A stretch of 64,000 bases of DNA from Mycobacterium sp. IS-1590 (GTDB lineage Bacteria > Actinomycetota > Actinomycetes > Mycobacteriales > Mycobacteriaceae). Under the pieces are notes generated by a model. The model made no database searches. It was given only the letters and a program-made list of their open reading frames with translations, and was not told the origin of the DNA. This document shows, in pieces, positions 16,570 through 25,425 of this stretch; position 1 is the first letter of the stretch; each line of letters begins with the position of its first letter. The stretch covers positions 36,031 to 100,030 of the forward strand of contig NZ_LQIW01000008.1 of NCBI RefSeq assembly GCF_001500025.1, written 5' to 3'. The position numbers and the translations under genes are program-made.

Positions 16570-17675
16570 CAGTGGCCGACCCGGACGCCGTGGCCCGGCG
16601 CGCACCCGCCGCCCTCGCCGACCGTCTTCTTGATATCAAGCGGATCTACCACGAGCCCGACATCGAGCGGTTCTCCCGCGCATGTCAGGTACTCGAACGC
16701 TTCCCCGACGCCGAGCGCATCGAGGTGTTGTCGCACCAGGCGATACCCGGTCTGTACGGAAACGAGGGCAATGTCGAGGACTGGGTCCGCAACAAGCGGG
16801 AAGTCCTGGTGCTGGGTGAGAAGAAGAGCCTCAGCGCGCGGCGCAACGAGCGGTCGAGCGACTGGATCGCCCCGTCCACCGCCAACGGCTGCGCGATGGC
16901 GTGCTCGTACTGCTACGTCCCGCGCCGCAAGGGCTACGCCAACCCGATCACGGTGTTCACCAACATCGAGAAGATCATCGGATACCTCGATCGTCACGCC
17001 GCCCGGCAGGGCGTGAAGCCGGTCCCGAACCAGTGCGATCCGGTCGACTGGGTCTATGACATCGGCGAGAACAACGACTGCTCTGTGGACGCGATGGTCT
17101 CCGACAACGTCCGAGACCTCGTCGAGCTGTTCGCGCGAATTCCCAACGCGAAGGCCAGCTTCGCGACCAAGCTCGTCAATCGCGGTCTGCTCGACTACGA
17201 CCCCCGCGGCGGAACCCGCGTGCGATTCAGCCTGATGCCCGTCGAGACGTCGCGGGTGCTCGATGTGCGTACGTCGAAGATCGCCGAACGGATCGCCGCG
17301 ATCGACGATTTCGTCGACGCCGGATACGAGGTACATCTGAACTTCAGTCCCGTTGTCGTACACGAGAATTGGCTCTCCGAGTGGGCCGAGTTGCTCGAGC
17401 AGATCGCCGACGGCACATCGGATCGCACCAAACAGCAGTTGGCCGCCGAGATCATCTTCCTGACCCACAACGAGGGCCTGCACGAGGTCAACCTCGGCTG
17501 GCATCCCAGAGGTGAGGACCTGTTGTGGCGTCCAGATCTGCAGCAGGTCAAGCGCAGCCAGAGCGGGCAGTTCAACGTGCGCTACAAGACGCCGTGGAAA
17601 GGTCGCTGGGTCACCGAGCTGACCGACCTGATCGCCGCGAAGCTACCGACGTGCCGGGTGCGCTACGCGTTCTGA
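16566..17675 (+). CDS. Spore photoproduct lyase family radical SAM protein
   Basis: 369 aa starting at the ATG that overlaps the monooxygenase stop. Radical SAM cluster motif NGCAMACSYCYV (Cys about 109, 113, 116; CxxxCxxC) in APSTANGCAMACSYCYVP, followed by NPITVFTN, FATKLVN and LNFSPVVVHENW, as in SplB-like proteins. SplB repairs the spore photoproduct thymine dimer in endospores; mycobacteria make none, so this mycobacterial branch may repair another lesion or do different radical chemistry. Operon partners are an epimerase and a flavin monooxygenase. Family call is firm; reaction is not. Confidence 0.85.
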   Translation: MTVADPDAVARRAPAALADRLLDIKRIYHEPDIERFSRACQVLERFPDAERIEVLSHQAIPGLYGNEGNVEDWVRNKREVLVLGEKKSLSARRNERSSDWIAPSTANGCAMACSYCYVPRRKGYANPITVFTNIEKIIGYLDRHAARQGVKPVPNQCDPVDWVYDIGENNDCSVDAMVSDNVRDLVELFARIPNAKASFATKLVNRGLLDYDPRGGTRVRFSLMPVETSRVLDVRTSKIAERIAAIDDFVDAGYEVHLNFSPVVVHENWLSEWAELLEQIADGTSDRTKQQLAAEIIFLTHNEGLHEVNLGWHPRGEDLLWRPDLQQVKRSQSGQFNVRYKTPWKGRWVTELTDLIAAKLPTCRVRYAF

Positions 17676-17712
17676 CGGTTTCAACTGCCGCGAGGGACCG
17701 CGCAATTGCCGC

Positions 17713-17778
17713 CACTGGGTCCCTCGACTGTCGCCTGTGGGTCCCTCCACTGTTGCCTGTGGGTCCCTCAAGTGCCGC
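17713..17778. repeat. Three tandem 22-bp units in intergenic gap
   Basis: Units 17713-17734, 17735-17756 and 17757-17778 share the core TGGGTCCCTC and end in TGC/CGC. A partial inverted copy (GCGAGGGACCGC) precedes them at about 17689. They lie in the 249-bp gap after the radical SAM gene and merge into the hairpin element that follows. Confidence 0.75.
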
Positions 17779-17838
17779 GAGCGACCGCGCAACGCCAGCT
17801 GCGCGCGGCGTGTCGCGTGCAGACCCGGTCGCTCGCGG
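17775..17838. repeat. Dispersed hairpin element, copy 1
   Basis: Perfect 12-bp inverted repeat CCGCGAGCGACC (17775-17786) and GGTCGCTCGCGG (17827-17838) around a GC-rich core containing GCGCGGCGTGTCG. Related elements occur at about 25352-25416 and 36583-36638. It may form a strong RNA hairpin ending the upstream transcript. Confidence 0.7.
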
Positions 17839-17924
17839 GAGGGTTTTCCGGCGGTCGGGATGAGTTCGCTTGCGGCTATCCGTTCTGGTGGGCAGGAAGC
17901 TGTCGACCAAACGGAAGGCTCATC

Positions 17925-18679
17925 ATGAAGATCGTCGTCATCGGCGGAACCGGCCTCATCGGTTCGAAACTGGTGCAGATCCTGGACCGGCAGGGCCACG
18001 ACACGGTCGCTGCGGCGCCGTCGACCGGAGTCAACACGTTCACCGGCGAGGGCTTGCGGGACGCGCTCGAAGGGGCGGCGGTGGTGGTCGACGTCTCGAA
18101 CTCGCCGCAACTCGACGACTCGGCCCGAGAGTTCTTCCAGACCGCGACGACGAACCTGCTCGACGCCGAACGGGCCGCAGGCGTCGGCCACCACGTCGCG
18201 CTCTCGGTGGTGGGCACCGATCAGATGGCCCCCAGAGCGGCTACTTCCAGGCCAAGCTCGATCAGGAACGGCTGATCAGCGACGGCCCGATCCCGTTCAC
18301 GATCGTGCACGCCACCCAATTCTTCGAGTTCCTCCAGACACTCGCCGACTCGGCGACCGAGGGTGACACGGTGCGAATGCCGCCGGCGTACTTCCAGCCG
18401 ATGGCCGCCGCCGACGTCGCCGAAGGGCTCGCGATCGCCGCGGTGAACGAGCCGGTGAATCGCATCGTCGAGATCGGCGGACCGGTGCAGTTCCTGCTTC
18501 CCGACCTGATCCGGACAGCGTTGACCGCCCGCGGCGATACCCGTCAGGTCGTCACCGACCCGTCGGCGAAGTACTGGGGCATCGACCTGGCCGAACGCAC
18601 GCTGGTGCCCGGTGAGGGCGCGACGCTGTTCGGCACTCGGTTCGAGGACTGGATCCTGGAGGCCGCCGCGACAGCCTGA
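17925..18679 (+). pseudogene. NmrA-like SDR with a one-base frameshift in a C-run
   Basis: Starts ATG at 17925 with ACGGAAGG upstream. The first part reads MKIVVIGGTGLIGSKLV (NAD(P)-binding GxxGxxG) to HHVALSVVGTDQMA. At the C5 run 18229-18233 the frame shifts; the family-typical continuation SGYFQAKLDQERLI, IVHATQFFEF and FGTRFEDWILEAAATA lies in the next frame and stops at 18679. One added C would give a continuous 251-aa protein of normal length for this atypical SDR group. Either a homopolymer sequencing error or a real mutation. Family: NAD(P)H-dependent oxidoreductases with unknown substrate. Confidence 0.82.
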
Positions 18680-18709
18680 CCCGGCCCCCCGCCCCCCCGG
18701 CCCCCCGGG

Positions 18710-18762
18710 GCGATTTGTGAGTGAAAACGTTCGCCCAGCGAGCGGAATCACTCACAAATCGC
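18710..18762. repeat. Long perfect hairpin, 14-bp arms
   Basis: GCGATTTGTGAGTG (18710-18723) and its exact reverse complement (18749-18762) flank a 25-nt loop. It follows a striking run of C and G blocks (18681-18710) behind the reductase stop and precedes the LuxR gene. No T-tract. It may be a terminator-like structure or a copy of a dispersed mycobacterial repeat. Confidence 0.75.
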
Positions 18763-18852
18763 GGTGTGGACCCCTCGCCGCGCGCCTCGTACGATCCAAG
18801 ATCGGGTAAGCCGGCGACCGTCGCGGGTCCGCCCCAGAGCGCGGTGGTGTCT

Positions 18853-21651
18853 ATGTCTGGCCAGGGTGGAGCACAAGCCCTCCGTGGCCGCACCCGCGAA
18901 TGCGAGGCGCTGAAGAACCTGGTCGCGACGGTGCGGTCGGGTAGTTGTCAGGTGCTGGTCCTGCGCGGCGAGGCGGGCGTCGGTAAGACGGCCCTGCTCG
19001 ATTACGTCTGCGAAACCGCGTCCGGGTTCCAGATCGTGCACGTTGCCGGTGTGGAATCCGATATGGAACTCGCTTTCGCGGGGCTGCAACAGCTGTGCGC
19101 CCCGTTGATGGCGCATCTCGACGCGATCCCCGAACCACAACGCCAAGCGCTCAATGTCGCGTTCGGTCGCGGAGTCGGAGAGACACCCGACCGCTTCCTG
19201 GTCGGCCTCGCCGTGTTGAGCATGCTGGCCGCCGCGGCCGACGAACAACCGGTGCTCTGCGTCGTCGACGATGCGCAATGGCTTGACCAGGTTTCGGTGG
19301 AGACACTCGGTTTCATCGCGCGCCGGTTGCTCGCCGAACCCGTCGCGTTGGTGTTCGCCGTCCGTGACCGACCCGAACTGCTGGCCGGCCTGCCCGAGCT
19401 GCCGATCCACGGGCTGTCCGACACCGATGCGCGAGAACTGTTGGAATCGGTGATGTTCGGCGGTATCGACACTCGGGTGCGTGACCGCATCGTCGCCGAG
19501 ACGCGCGGCATTCCGCTGGCCATCCTCGAGGTGCCGCGCAGCGTGTCGGCGACCGAACTCTCGGGTGGTTTCTGGATATCGGGTAAACGCTCGTCGGCGG
19601 CAGCGGTCGAACAGGGCTTCATCCGCCGTATCCAGGCGCTACCGCAACCCACCCGGCAATTGCTGCTCATCGCCGCCGCTGAACCCATCGGCGACGCGGC
19701 GTTGTTCCTCGGCGCCGCAGCGCAAATGGGCATCCCGGTCGACGAGCTCGCCCCCGCGGAAGCCGACGGACTCATCGAGTTCGGCCCACGGATGCGGTTC
19801 CATCACCCGCTGATCCGCTCGGCCGCCTACCGTGCAGCAGAGCTGCCGGACCGCCGTGCCGTCCACCGCGCCCTCGCCGACGTCACCGATCCTTTGGTCG
19901 ACCCGGACCGCCGCGCGTGGCACGCGGCCAACGCCGCGGCGGGCCCAGACGAGGGGATCGCTGCCGAGCTGGAGAACTCCGCCGCCCGGGCCCAGGGCAG
20001 AGGCGGAATAGCCGCGGCGGCAACATTTTTGGAGCGCGCCACCGCGTTGACCTCCGACCCGTTGCTGCGTGGGGCGAGGGCACTGGCGGCCGCTTACGCC
20101 AAACGGGACGCCGCGGCACCGGGAGCTGCACACGAACTCCTCGCGATCGCTGAACTCGGCCCCCTGACCGACCTGCAGCGGGCACAGGTGGCGCGGCTGC
20201 GGGCACAGATGGACTTCGTCCGGAGCCGGGCGGGTGAAGCCGGTGCGCCGCGACTGGCACAGACCGCGCCACCGCTGCTGGACGCCGCCCGCCGCCTCCA
20301 CGGTGTCGACGGTTATTCGTCCAGGGAGAGCTACCTCGAGGGAATCGCGGCTTTGATGTACGCGGGCCGCCTGGGGGAATCCGGTGCGCTCGTACGAGCT
20401 GCCGAGGATGCACGCGTTGCGCTGCAGGATGTCTCGGAACTGCCGCGCGCCATTGACCATCTGCTCAAAGGGGTGGCCGAACGGATCACCGGCGGGGTCG
20501 GACAGGGTTGGGCCGCGTTGCGGGCGGGGCTGGAGGCGATGTGTGAGCAGGCGGAGTCCGACGAAACCGCGGTCGGCCGATGGTTGAAGGTACCCGGATT
20601 CCCGATATTGCAGGAGTCCTCGGCCCACGAACTGTGGGACGAGCGGACATTGCGAAAGTTGTCGACCGCCGCAGTGCGCTATGCCCGTTCAACCGGGGCG
20701 CTCGCGGGCCTGCCGCGAGCACTCATCTACCGAGCCGGCGTCCACACTTTGGCCGGTGAATTCGCCACGGCAGCGGAGCTTCTCGAAGAGGCCGCGTCGA
20801 TCACCGCGGCCACCGACCACAACTCCCCGGTGCGGTACCACTGGGTGCTGCTGAGCGCGTGGCGCGGCGACACGACGGAGGCCGTTCCGCTGCTCGAGAG
20901 CGCCGCGGCCGACGGAATCGCCAGTGGCGAAGGCCGTTTGCTCGGTCTGACGGGTTATGCGACCGCGTTGTTGTACAACGGGCTCGGCCGCTACGAGGAG
21001 GCGCTCGCCGCAGCGCGCGAGGCGTGTGACTACGACGACTTCGGAATCCACGGGTGGTGTCTTTTCGAACTTGTCGAGGCGGCGACGCGCGCCGGGGCCG
21101 AGGACGTGGCCAGATGGGCCCTCGGTCGTCTCGAAGAGCGGGCGGGCGCCAGCGGCACCGACTGGGGACTCGGCGCGGTGGCCAACGCGCAGGCCCTGTT
21201 GGCCGACAATGACGACGCGGATCGGCTGTTCACCGAGGCCATCGAACGCCTGGACCGTGCCGGCATCAACGTACACGTCGCGCGAGCCCGGCTGCTCTAC
21301 GGCGAATGGCTGCGCCGGTCCAATCGCCGGATCGACGCCCGGCGCGAACTCACCGAAGCCCACGAGACGTTCACGCGCATCGGTGCGCAGGCCTTCGCCG
21401 AACGTGCGCGCCGCGAACTGGTGGCCACCGGTGAGAAGGTGCGCAAAAAGCAGTCGAGTTCGGGTGGTGGCGAGCTGACCGCCCAGGAAGCCCAGATCGC
21501 CCGGCTCGCCGCCGACGGTCTGACGAATCAGGAAATCGGGGCCCAGCTCTTCATCAGCACGCACACCGTCGAATGGCATCTGCGCAAGGTGTTCGTCAAG
21601 CTCGGCATCACCTCCCGCAGACAGCTTCGCACCGTCTCGTGGGCGAGTTAG
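18853..21651 (+). CDS. Large ATP-binding LuxR (LAL) transcriptional regulator
   Basis: 932 aa. N-terminal AAA-type ATPase domain: Walker A LRGEAGVGKTALLD (about 38-51) and Walker B LCVVDDAQWLD. A long helical middle of TPR-like repeats follows, rich in AAREA/LLE patterns, and a C-terminal LuxR helix-turn-helix LTAQEAQIARLAADGLTNQEIGAQLFISTHTVEWH (split: LTAQEAQIARLAADGL, then NQEIGAQLFISTHTVEWHL). This is the MalT/LAL layout; such proteins need ATP and an inducer to activate transcription. Start ATG at 18853 is preceded by in-frame GTGs at 18844 and 18847. Targets unknown; the ECF sigma operon downstream on the same strand is a candidate. Confidence 0.88.
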   Translation: MSGQGGAQALRGRTRECEALKNLVATVRSGSCQVLVLRGEAGVGKTALLDYVCETASGFQIVHVAGVESDMELAFAGLQQLCAPLMAHLDAIPEPQRQALNVAFGRGVGETPDRFLVGLAVLSMLAAAADEQPVLCVVDDAQWLDQVSVETLGFIARRLLAEPVALVFAVRDRPELLAGLPELPIHGLSDTDARELLESVMFGGIDTRVRDRIVAETRGIPLAILEVPRSVSATELSGGFWISGKRSSAAAVEQGFIRRIQALPQPTRQLLLIAAAEPIGDAALFLGAAAQMGIPVDELAPAEADGLIEFGPRMRFHHPLIRSAAYRAAELPDRRAVHRALADVTDPLVDPDRRAWHAANAAAGPDEGIAAELENSAARAQGRGGIAAAATFLERATALTSDPLLRGARALAAAYAKRDAAAPGAAHELLAIAELGPLTDLQRAQVARLRAQMDFVRSRAGEAGAPRLAQTAPPLLDAARRLHGVDGYSSRESYLEGIAALMYAGRLGESGALVRAAEDARVALQDVSELPRAIDHLLKGVAERITGGVGQGWAALRAGLEAMCEQAESDETAVGRWLKVPGFPILQESSAHELWDERTLRKLSTAAVRYARSTGALAGLPRALIYRAGVHTLAGEFATAAELLEEAASITAATDHNSPVRYHWVLLSAWRGDTTEAVPLLESAAADGIASGEGRLLGLTGYATALLYNGLGRYEEALAAAREACDYDDFGIHGWCLFELVEAATRAGAEDVARWALGRLEERAGASGTDWGLGAVANAQALLADNDDADRLFTEAIERLDRAGINVHVARARLLYGEWLRRSNRRIDARRELTEAHETFTRIGAQAFAERARRELVATGEKVRKKQSSSGGGELTAQEAQIARLAADGLTNQEIGAQLFISTHTVEWHLRKVFVKLGITSRRQLRTVSWAS

Positions 21652-21893
21652 ATCGCTCGACCAGCTTGCCGTCCGCAGACACCGCGCACATCCTGCTCGC
21701 AACCTCTGAGGGAATGGTGTAGCGGGAGAGGGCTTTCCGTCAGTGGATCGGTCGAACGGATGGCCGGCGACCGAATCATCCGCGGAGTTCGTAGGACCCG
21801 GTGACCACGGGTGTTCGAGGGTTCGGCAGATCGCGGATCGGACGAGGCTGGAAGCACAGCCGAAAGGCGTGATCTTCGAAAAGCGGAGGAGTT

Positions 21894-22559
21894 ATGGACG
21901 TCTACGACGCAGTCAAGAGCAGACGGGCGGTGCGGGGCTTCACCGACGAACCCGTCCCCTTGGAGGTGCTCGAGCGTGTGCTCGACGCCGCCAGGTGGTC
22001 GCCGTCGGGATCCAACCTGCAGCCGTGGCGCATCTACATCGTGACCGGTGAACCCCTGGAGCGGCTCAAGAAGCTCGCCACCGAGCGGGTGGCCGCCGGC
22101 GACCGGTGGGACGAGCGGGAGTACCAGCTGTATCCGTCCGAGCTGAAGTCGCCGTACGGCGAGCGCCGATCGGCGTTCGGCCGGGAGCGCTACAGCGCGC
22201 TCGGCATCGAGCGCGAGGACTGGGAAGCCCGGCAGCGGGCCGCGATCGCCAACTGGGACTGCTTCGGCGCCCCCGCGGCGCTGTTCTGCTACATCGACCG
22301 GGATCTCGGCCGGCCGCAATGGGCCGACGTCGGCATGTACCTGCAGACGGTCATGGTGCTCCTGCGGGCCGAGGGACTGGACAGCTGCCCGCAGATGGCC
22401 TGGTCGCAGGTCCGCGAAACCGTCGCGGACATCGTCGAACCGCCCGACGAGCTCATGCTGTTCTGCGGCATGTCGATCGGCTACCGGGACCCCGACGAGG
22501 TCTACATCCGCACAGGGCGGGCCCCGCTCGAGGAGACCGTCAGCTTCGTCGACGACTGA
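21894..22559 (+). CDS. Nitroreductase family flavoprotein
   Basis: 221 aa with a strong GGAGGA ribosome site. Starts MDVYDAVKSRRAVRGFTDEPV and shows the FMN-binding patterns SRRAVR, WSPSGSNLQPW and FCGMSIGYRDPD. NAD(P)H-dependent FMN enzymes of this family reduce nitro groups, quinones or enones. First gene of a same-strand set with an ECF sigma factor, SDR, cupin and GATase-like protein, which suggests a redox or electrophile stress role. The 242-bp gap before it shows no recognisable feature apart from the ribosome site. Confidence 0.88.
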   Translation: MDVYDAVKSRRAVRGFTDEPVPLEVLERVLDAARWSPSGSNLQPWRIYIVTGEPLERLKKLATERVAAGDRWDEREYQLYPSELKSPYGERRSAFGRERYSALGIEREDWEARQRAAIANWDCFGAPAALFCYIDRDLGRPQWADVGMYLQTVMVLLRAEGLDSCPQMAWSQVRETVADIVEPPDELMLFCGMSIGYRDPDEVYIRTGRAPLEETVSFVDD

Positions 22560-22664
22560 CCCACTACGGACTACGGACCGTGGACTACGGGTTCTCAAGG
22601 GTTCCTTTTGCCTGAGCGCCGACGAGCGTGAGGTGTGACACCCGCGACTCGAGGAGACCGGATC

Positions 22665-23273
22665 ATGACCATCACGTCCCTTCCCACCAGGACCACCTCG
22701 GACCCAGAACTCGCCGCACGGTTCACGCGCGACGTTCAACCCCTGTTCGAGGTACTGGCGCGGGGAGCGCGCCGGTTGGCCCGCAATGACGCGGATGCCG
22801 AGGACCTGCTCCAGGATGCGCTCCTGCACGCCTACAGCGGGTTCGAGTCCTTCCGGGAGGGCAGCAACCTCAAGGCGTGGCTGTTCCGCATCCTCCACAA
22901 CCGCTGGGTCAGCGCGCACCGCTGCAAACAGCGCCGCGTGACCGAGGTCCCGGCGGACGACATGACCGAAGCCGAATTGTTCGGTTGTGCCGCACACCAA
23001 CCCGGCGGGCTGCGATCGGCCGAGATCGAGGTGCTCGACGCCCTGCCCCACGGTGACGTCAAAGCGGCGATGGCCGCGATGCCGGAGGGTTTCCGCGAGG
23101 TTCTCTACTACGCCGACGTCGAGGGATACACCTACGCCGAGACGGCGAAGATCCTCGATATCCCGATGGGCACCGTGATGTCGCGGATCTCGCGTGCCAG
23201 GCAGCGACTGCGCGTCGCGCTGGCCCACCTCGCCCACGAACCCGCAGAAACCCTCGAACACTGCATCGCCTGA
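22665..23273 (+). CDS. ECF-type RNA polymerase sigma factor
   Basis: 202 aa from the ATG at 22665 with GGAGA upstream. Region 2: FEVLARGARRLARNDADAEDLLQDALLHAY and AWLFRILHNRWVSAHR; region 4: MPEGFREVLYYADVEGYTYAETA and ILDIPMGTVMSRISRARQRLR (each given in parts). It resembles the SigR/SigH branch of ECF factors. No anti-sigma factor with a zinc-binding HxxxCxxC motif follows; the next gene is an SDR. Control may be transcriptional, or the anti-sigma is elsewhere. The 105-bp gap before it holds three copies of ACTACGG (about 22562-22591). Confidence 0.9.
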   Translation: MTITSLPTRTTSDPELAARFTRDVQPLFEVLARGARRLARNDADAEDLLQDALLHAYSGFESFREGSNLKAWLFRILHNRWVSAHRCKQRRVTEVPADDMTEAELFGCAAHQPGGLRSAEIEVLDALPHGDVKAAMAAMPEGFREVLYYADVEGYTYAETAKILDIPMGTVMSRISRARQRLRVALAHLAHEPAETLEHCIA

Positions 23274-23286
23274 CTGGAGAACACCA

Positions 23287-24009
23287 ATGGAGTTGGCCTA
23301 CAAGAACGCATTGATCACCGGTGGCACAGCCGGGATCGGGCTCGCCTGTGCGCGGCTGTTCGCGCGCGAGGGAGCCGCGGTGATCATCACCGGTCGAGAC
23401 GGCAAACGAGGGGAGCGGGCCGCATCCGGTATCGACGGCAACGTGCGCTTCGTCCGTACCGACCTCTCGGACATGGATTCGGTCGCATCGCTGCTCGAGC
23501 AGGCCGGCGACGTCGACATCCTGGTCAACAACGCCGCCGCTTTTCCAGCGGCGACCACCGTCGATCAGCAGGTCGGCGCGTTCGAGCTGACCTTCGACAC
23601 CAACGTGCGTGGATCGTACTTTCTGGCGGCGGGTCTGGTCCCGGGAATGCTGCAGCGAGGACACGGTTCGATCGTCAACGTCACCACGATGGTCGCGTCC
23701 AAAGGCGTGCCGGGAGCCGGCGTGTACAGCGCATCCAAGGCGGCCGTCGAGTCGCTGACCCGGACGTGGGCCGCCGAGTTCGGTCCGGGGGGCGTCCGTG
23801 TCAACAGCGTCGCCCCCGGTCCGACGAAAACCGAAGGGGTCGAGGCTGAATGGGGCGAGACCAATGAAGAGCTCGGCCGCGCGCTGCCCCTGGGGCGGAC
23901 GGCGAAGCCCCGGGAGATCGCCGAGGCGGTGCTGTTTCTGGCCTCACCGCGCGCGAGCTTCATCACCGGCTCGGTGTTGCACGTCGACGGTGGCGGCTCG
24001 GCCACCTGA
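23287..24009 (+). CDS. SDR family oxidoreductase
   Basis: 240 aa, classical SDR. TGGTAGIG cofactor site near residue 12, NNAA, catalytic region VTTMVASKGVPG with YSASK (YxxxK), and a C-terminal LHVDGGGSAT. NAD(P)-dependent alcohol/ketone interconversion. Starts 13 nt after the sigma factor stop, so it replaces the anti-sigma gene usually seen at that place. Substrate unknown. Confidence 0.9.
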   Translation: MELAYKNALITGGTAGIGLACARLFAREGAAVIITGRDGKRGERAASGIDGNVRFVRTDLSDMDSVASLLEQAGDVDILVNNAAAFPAATTVDQQVGAFELTFDTNVRGSYFLAAGLVPGMLQRGHGSIVNVTTMVASKGVPGAGVYSASKAAVESLTRTWAAEFGPGGVRVNSVAPGPTKTEGVEAEWGETNEELGRALPLGRTAKPREIAEAVLFLASPRASFITGSVLHVDGGGSAT

Positions 24010-24039
24010 CCCATCCAAAAAGACCGGAGGAGGACGACA

Positions 24040-24465
24040 ATGACCGACACCCAGGACATCTCGTGGGAGAACGCCCTGACCGTCGTGCAGGAGGCGCAAC
24101 CGCCATTCATCCCTGCAGACGCACATGCGATGACCGTCGTCATCGACTACCCGCCGGGAAGTCCCGGCGCCCCACCACACCGGCACCCCGGAGGGCCCGC
24201 ATTCGGCTACATGCTCGAAGGCGAGATGTTGTTCGAACTGGAAGGCCAACCGCCGCGGGTGATCCGGGCCGGTGAGGCGTTCTGGGAACCCGGCGGCGAC
24301 GTCATTCACTACTCCGACGCCAACAACCGCGACGACATGCGCTGTCGTTTCACCGTGACGATGCTGTGCGTTCCGGATCAGCCGATGTTGGTGTTGGTCG
24401 ACGCGGCAGAACTCGCCGCGCGCAGGCACCTACGCGTGTCCGCCGACTCCGCTGTGCAGGAGTGA
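24040..24465 (+). CDS. Cupin-domain protein
   Basis: 141 aa single cupin barrel. Motif 1: PPHRHPGGPAFGYMLEGEM (two His and Glu in the GxxxHxHxxxxE arrangement); motif 2: GEAFWEPGGDVIHYSDA (PxxxxHxx). RBS GGAGGA. Such small cupins bind a metal and act as sensors, isomerases or quercetinase/dioxygenase-like enzymes. Part of the ECF sigma operon; likely acts on the same reactive compound as the nitroreductase and SDR. Confidence 0.85.
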   Translation: MTDTQDISWENALTVVQEAQPPFIPADAHAMTVVIDYPPGSPGAPPHRHPGGPAFGYMLEGEMLFELEGQPPRVIRAGEAFWEPGGDVIHYSDANNRDDMRCRFTVTMLCVPDQPMLVLVDAAELAARRHLRVSADSAVQE

Positions 24466-24471
24466 ATTCCG

Positions 24472-25338
24472 ATGTCGAAAATCCTGTTGCAGACGACGAT
24501 CTGTGCTCATCCGGAGGACTGGGACGTCTCCAGGTTCTCGCTGCTGGCCGACGAACTGCGCACCGCAGGCCACGAGGTGGTCGCGCGCAACCGGGTCGAC
24601 GGAGACGACGACCCCGTCCTCGGCCATCTCGACGAGCTCGGCTATGACCAGCTGTGGCTCATGGCCGTCGACGTCGGAAGCGGGTTAACCGAAGTCGAGG
24701 CCGCGGCGATCATGCGGTTTCGCCACGCCGGTGGTGGTGTGCTCACCGCGCGGGACCATCAGGATCTCGGATGTTGTCTCAACCGGCTCGGCTCACTCGG
24801 CCTCGTCAACGAGTTTCACGATGTCACAATCGATCCGGAGACGATGTGCGACGATCGCGACACCCCGGCCATCTCGTGGCCGAACTACCATTCCGGGGCC
24901 AACGGGGACTACCAGCGGGTGTTGACGTCCGAGCCGGCGCATGAGCTGCTGCGCACCGGTCGCACCGCCAGCGGGCGGATCGAATGGTTTCCCGCGCATC
25001 CGCACGAGGGGCTGGTCTCGGCGGACGGCGTGCCGAACGCCGCTGTGCTGGCGCAAGGCCGGAGTGCGACGACCGGTAGGGTGTTCAACCTCGCGGTTCT
25101 GCTCGACGGTGAGTGTGCGCCGGATGGCGGGCCGATGGGCCGGGCCGTCGCCGAGTCGACATTTCATCACTTCGCCGACTACAACTGGGATATCGACTGT
25201 GGGGCACCGTCGTTCGTGACCGAGCGGCCCGGCTCGCAGATCAAGCAGGATCCTGCTCGGCTGGGTGCGTTCAAGGACTATGTCCGCAACGTCGCGGAGT
25301 GGCTGCACCCAGCAGCCCGGTTGGCGGTGGCGGTCTGA
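24472..25338 (+). CDS. GATase-like/ThuA-like protein of unknown function
   Basis: 288 aa, 6 nt after the cupin stop, so same operon. N-terminal Rossmann-like part LLADELRTAGHEVVARNRVDG and DQLWLMAVDVGSGLT, then MRFRHAGGGVLTARDHQDLG, which resembles the flavodoxin-like fold of ThuA/class I GATase proteins. A cysteine pair (GCCLN) and several His are conserved-looking, but no catalytic triad can be assigned. I do not recognise a characterised member. Last gene before a convergent nitroreductase; a hairpin element lies in between. Confidence 0.65.
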   Translation: MSKILLQTTICAHPEDWDVSRFSLLADELRTAGHEVVARNRVDGDDDPVLGHLDELGYDQLWLMAVDVGSGLTEVEAAAIMRFRHAGGGVLTARDHQDLGCCLNRLGSLGLVNEFHDVTIDPETMCDDRDTPAISWPNYHSGANGDYQRVLTSEPAHELLRTGRTASGRIEWFPAHPHEGLVSADGVPNAAVLAQGRSATTGRVFNLAVLLDGECAPDGGPMGRAVAESTFHHFADYNWDIDCGAPSFVTERPGSQIKQDPARLGAFKDYVRNVAEWLHPAARLAVAV

Positions 25339-25351
25339 GGTCTCTCATGCG

Positions 25352-25416
25352 CCGCGAGCGACCGCCGAATGTCGCCAGTGCGCGGCGTGTCGGTGCGCAA
25401 ACACGGCCGCTCGCGG
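25352..25416. repeat. Dispersed hairpin element, copy 2
   Basis: CCGCGAGCG (25352-25360) pairs with CGCTCGCGG (25408-25416); the core has GTGCGCGGCGTGTCGG like copy 1. It sits between the convergent stops of the GATase-like gene and the next nitroreductase, where a bidirectional terminator is expected. Confidence 0.7.
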
Positions 25417-25425
25417 AAGGGGGGG

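Noticed and set aside
16566..17675. SplB-like gene as evidence of sporulation genes
   Set aside because: No other sporulation gene is present and the rest of the window is typically mycobacterial.
17713..17778. Tandem repeats as a CRISPR array
   Set aside because: Units are contiguous without spacers and there are no cas genes in the window.
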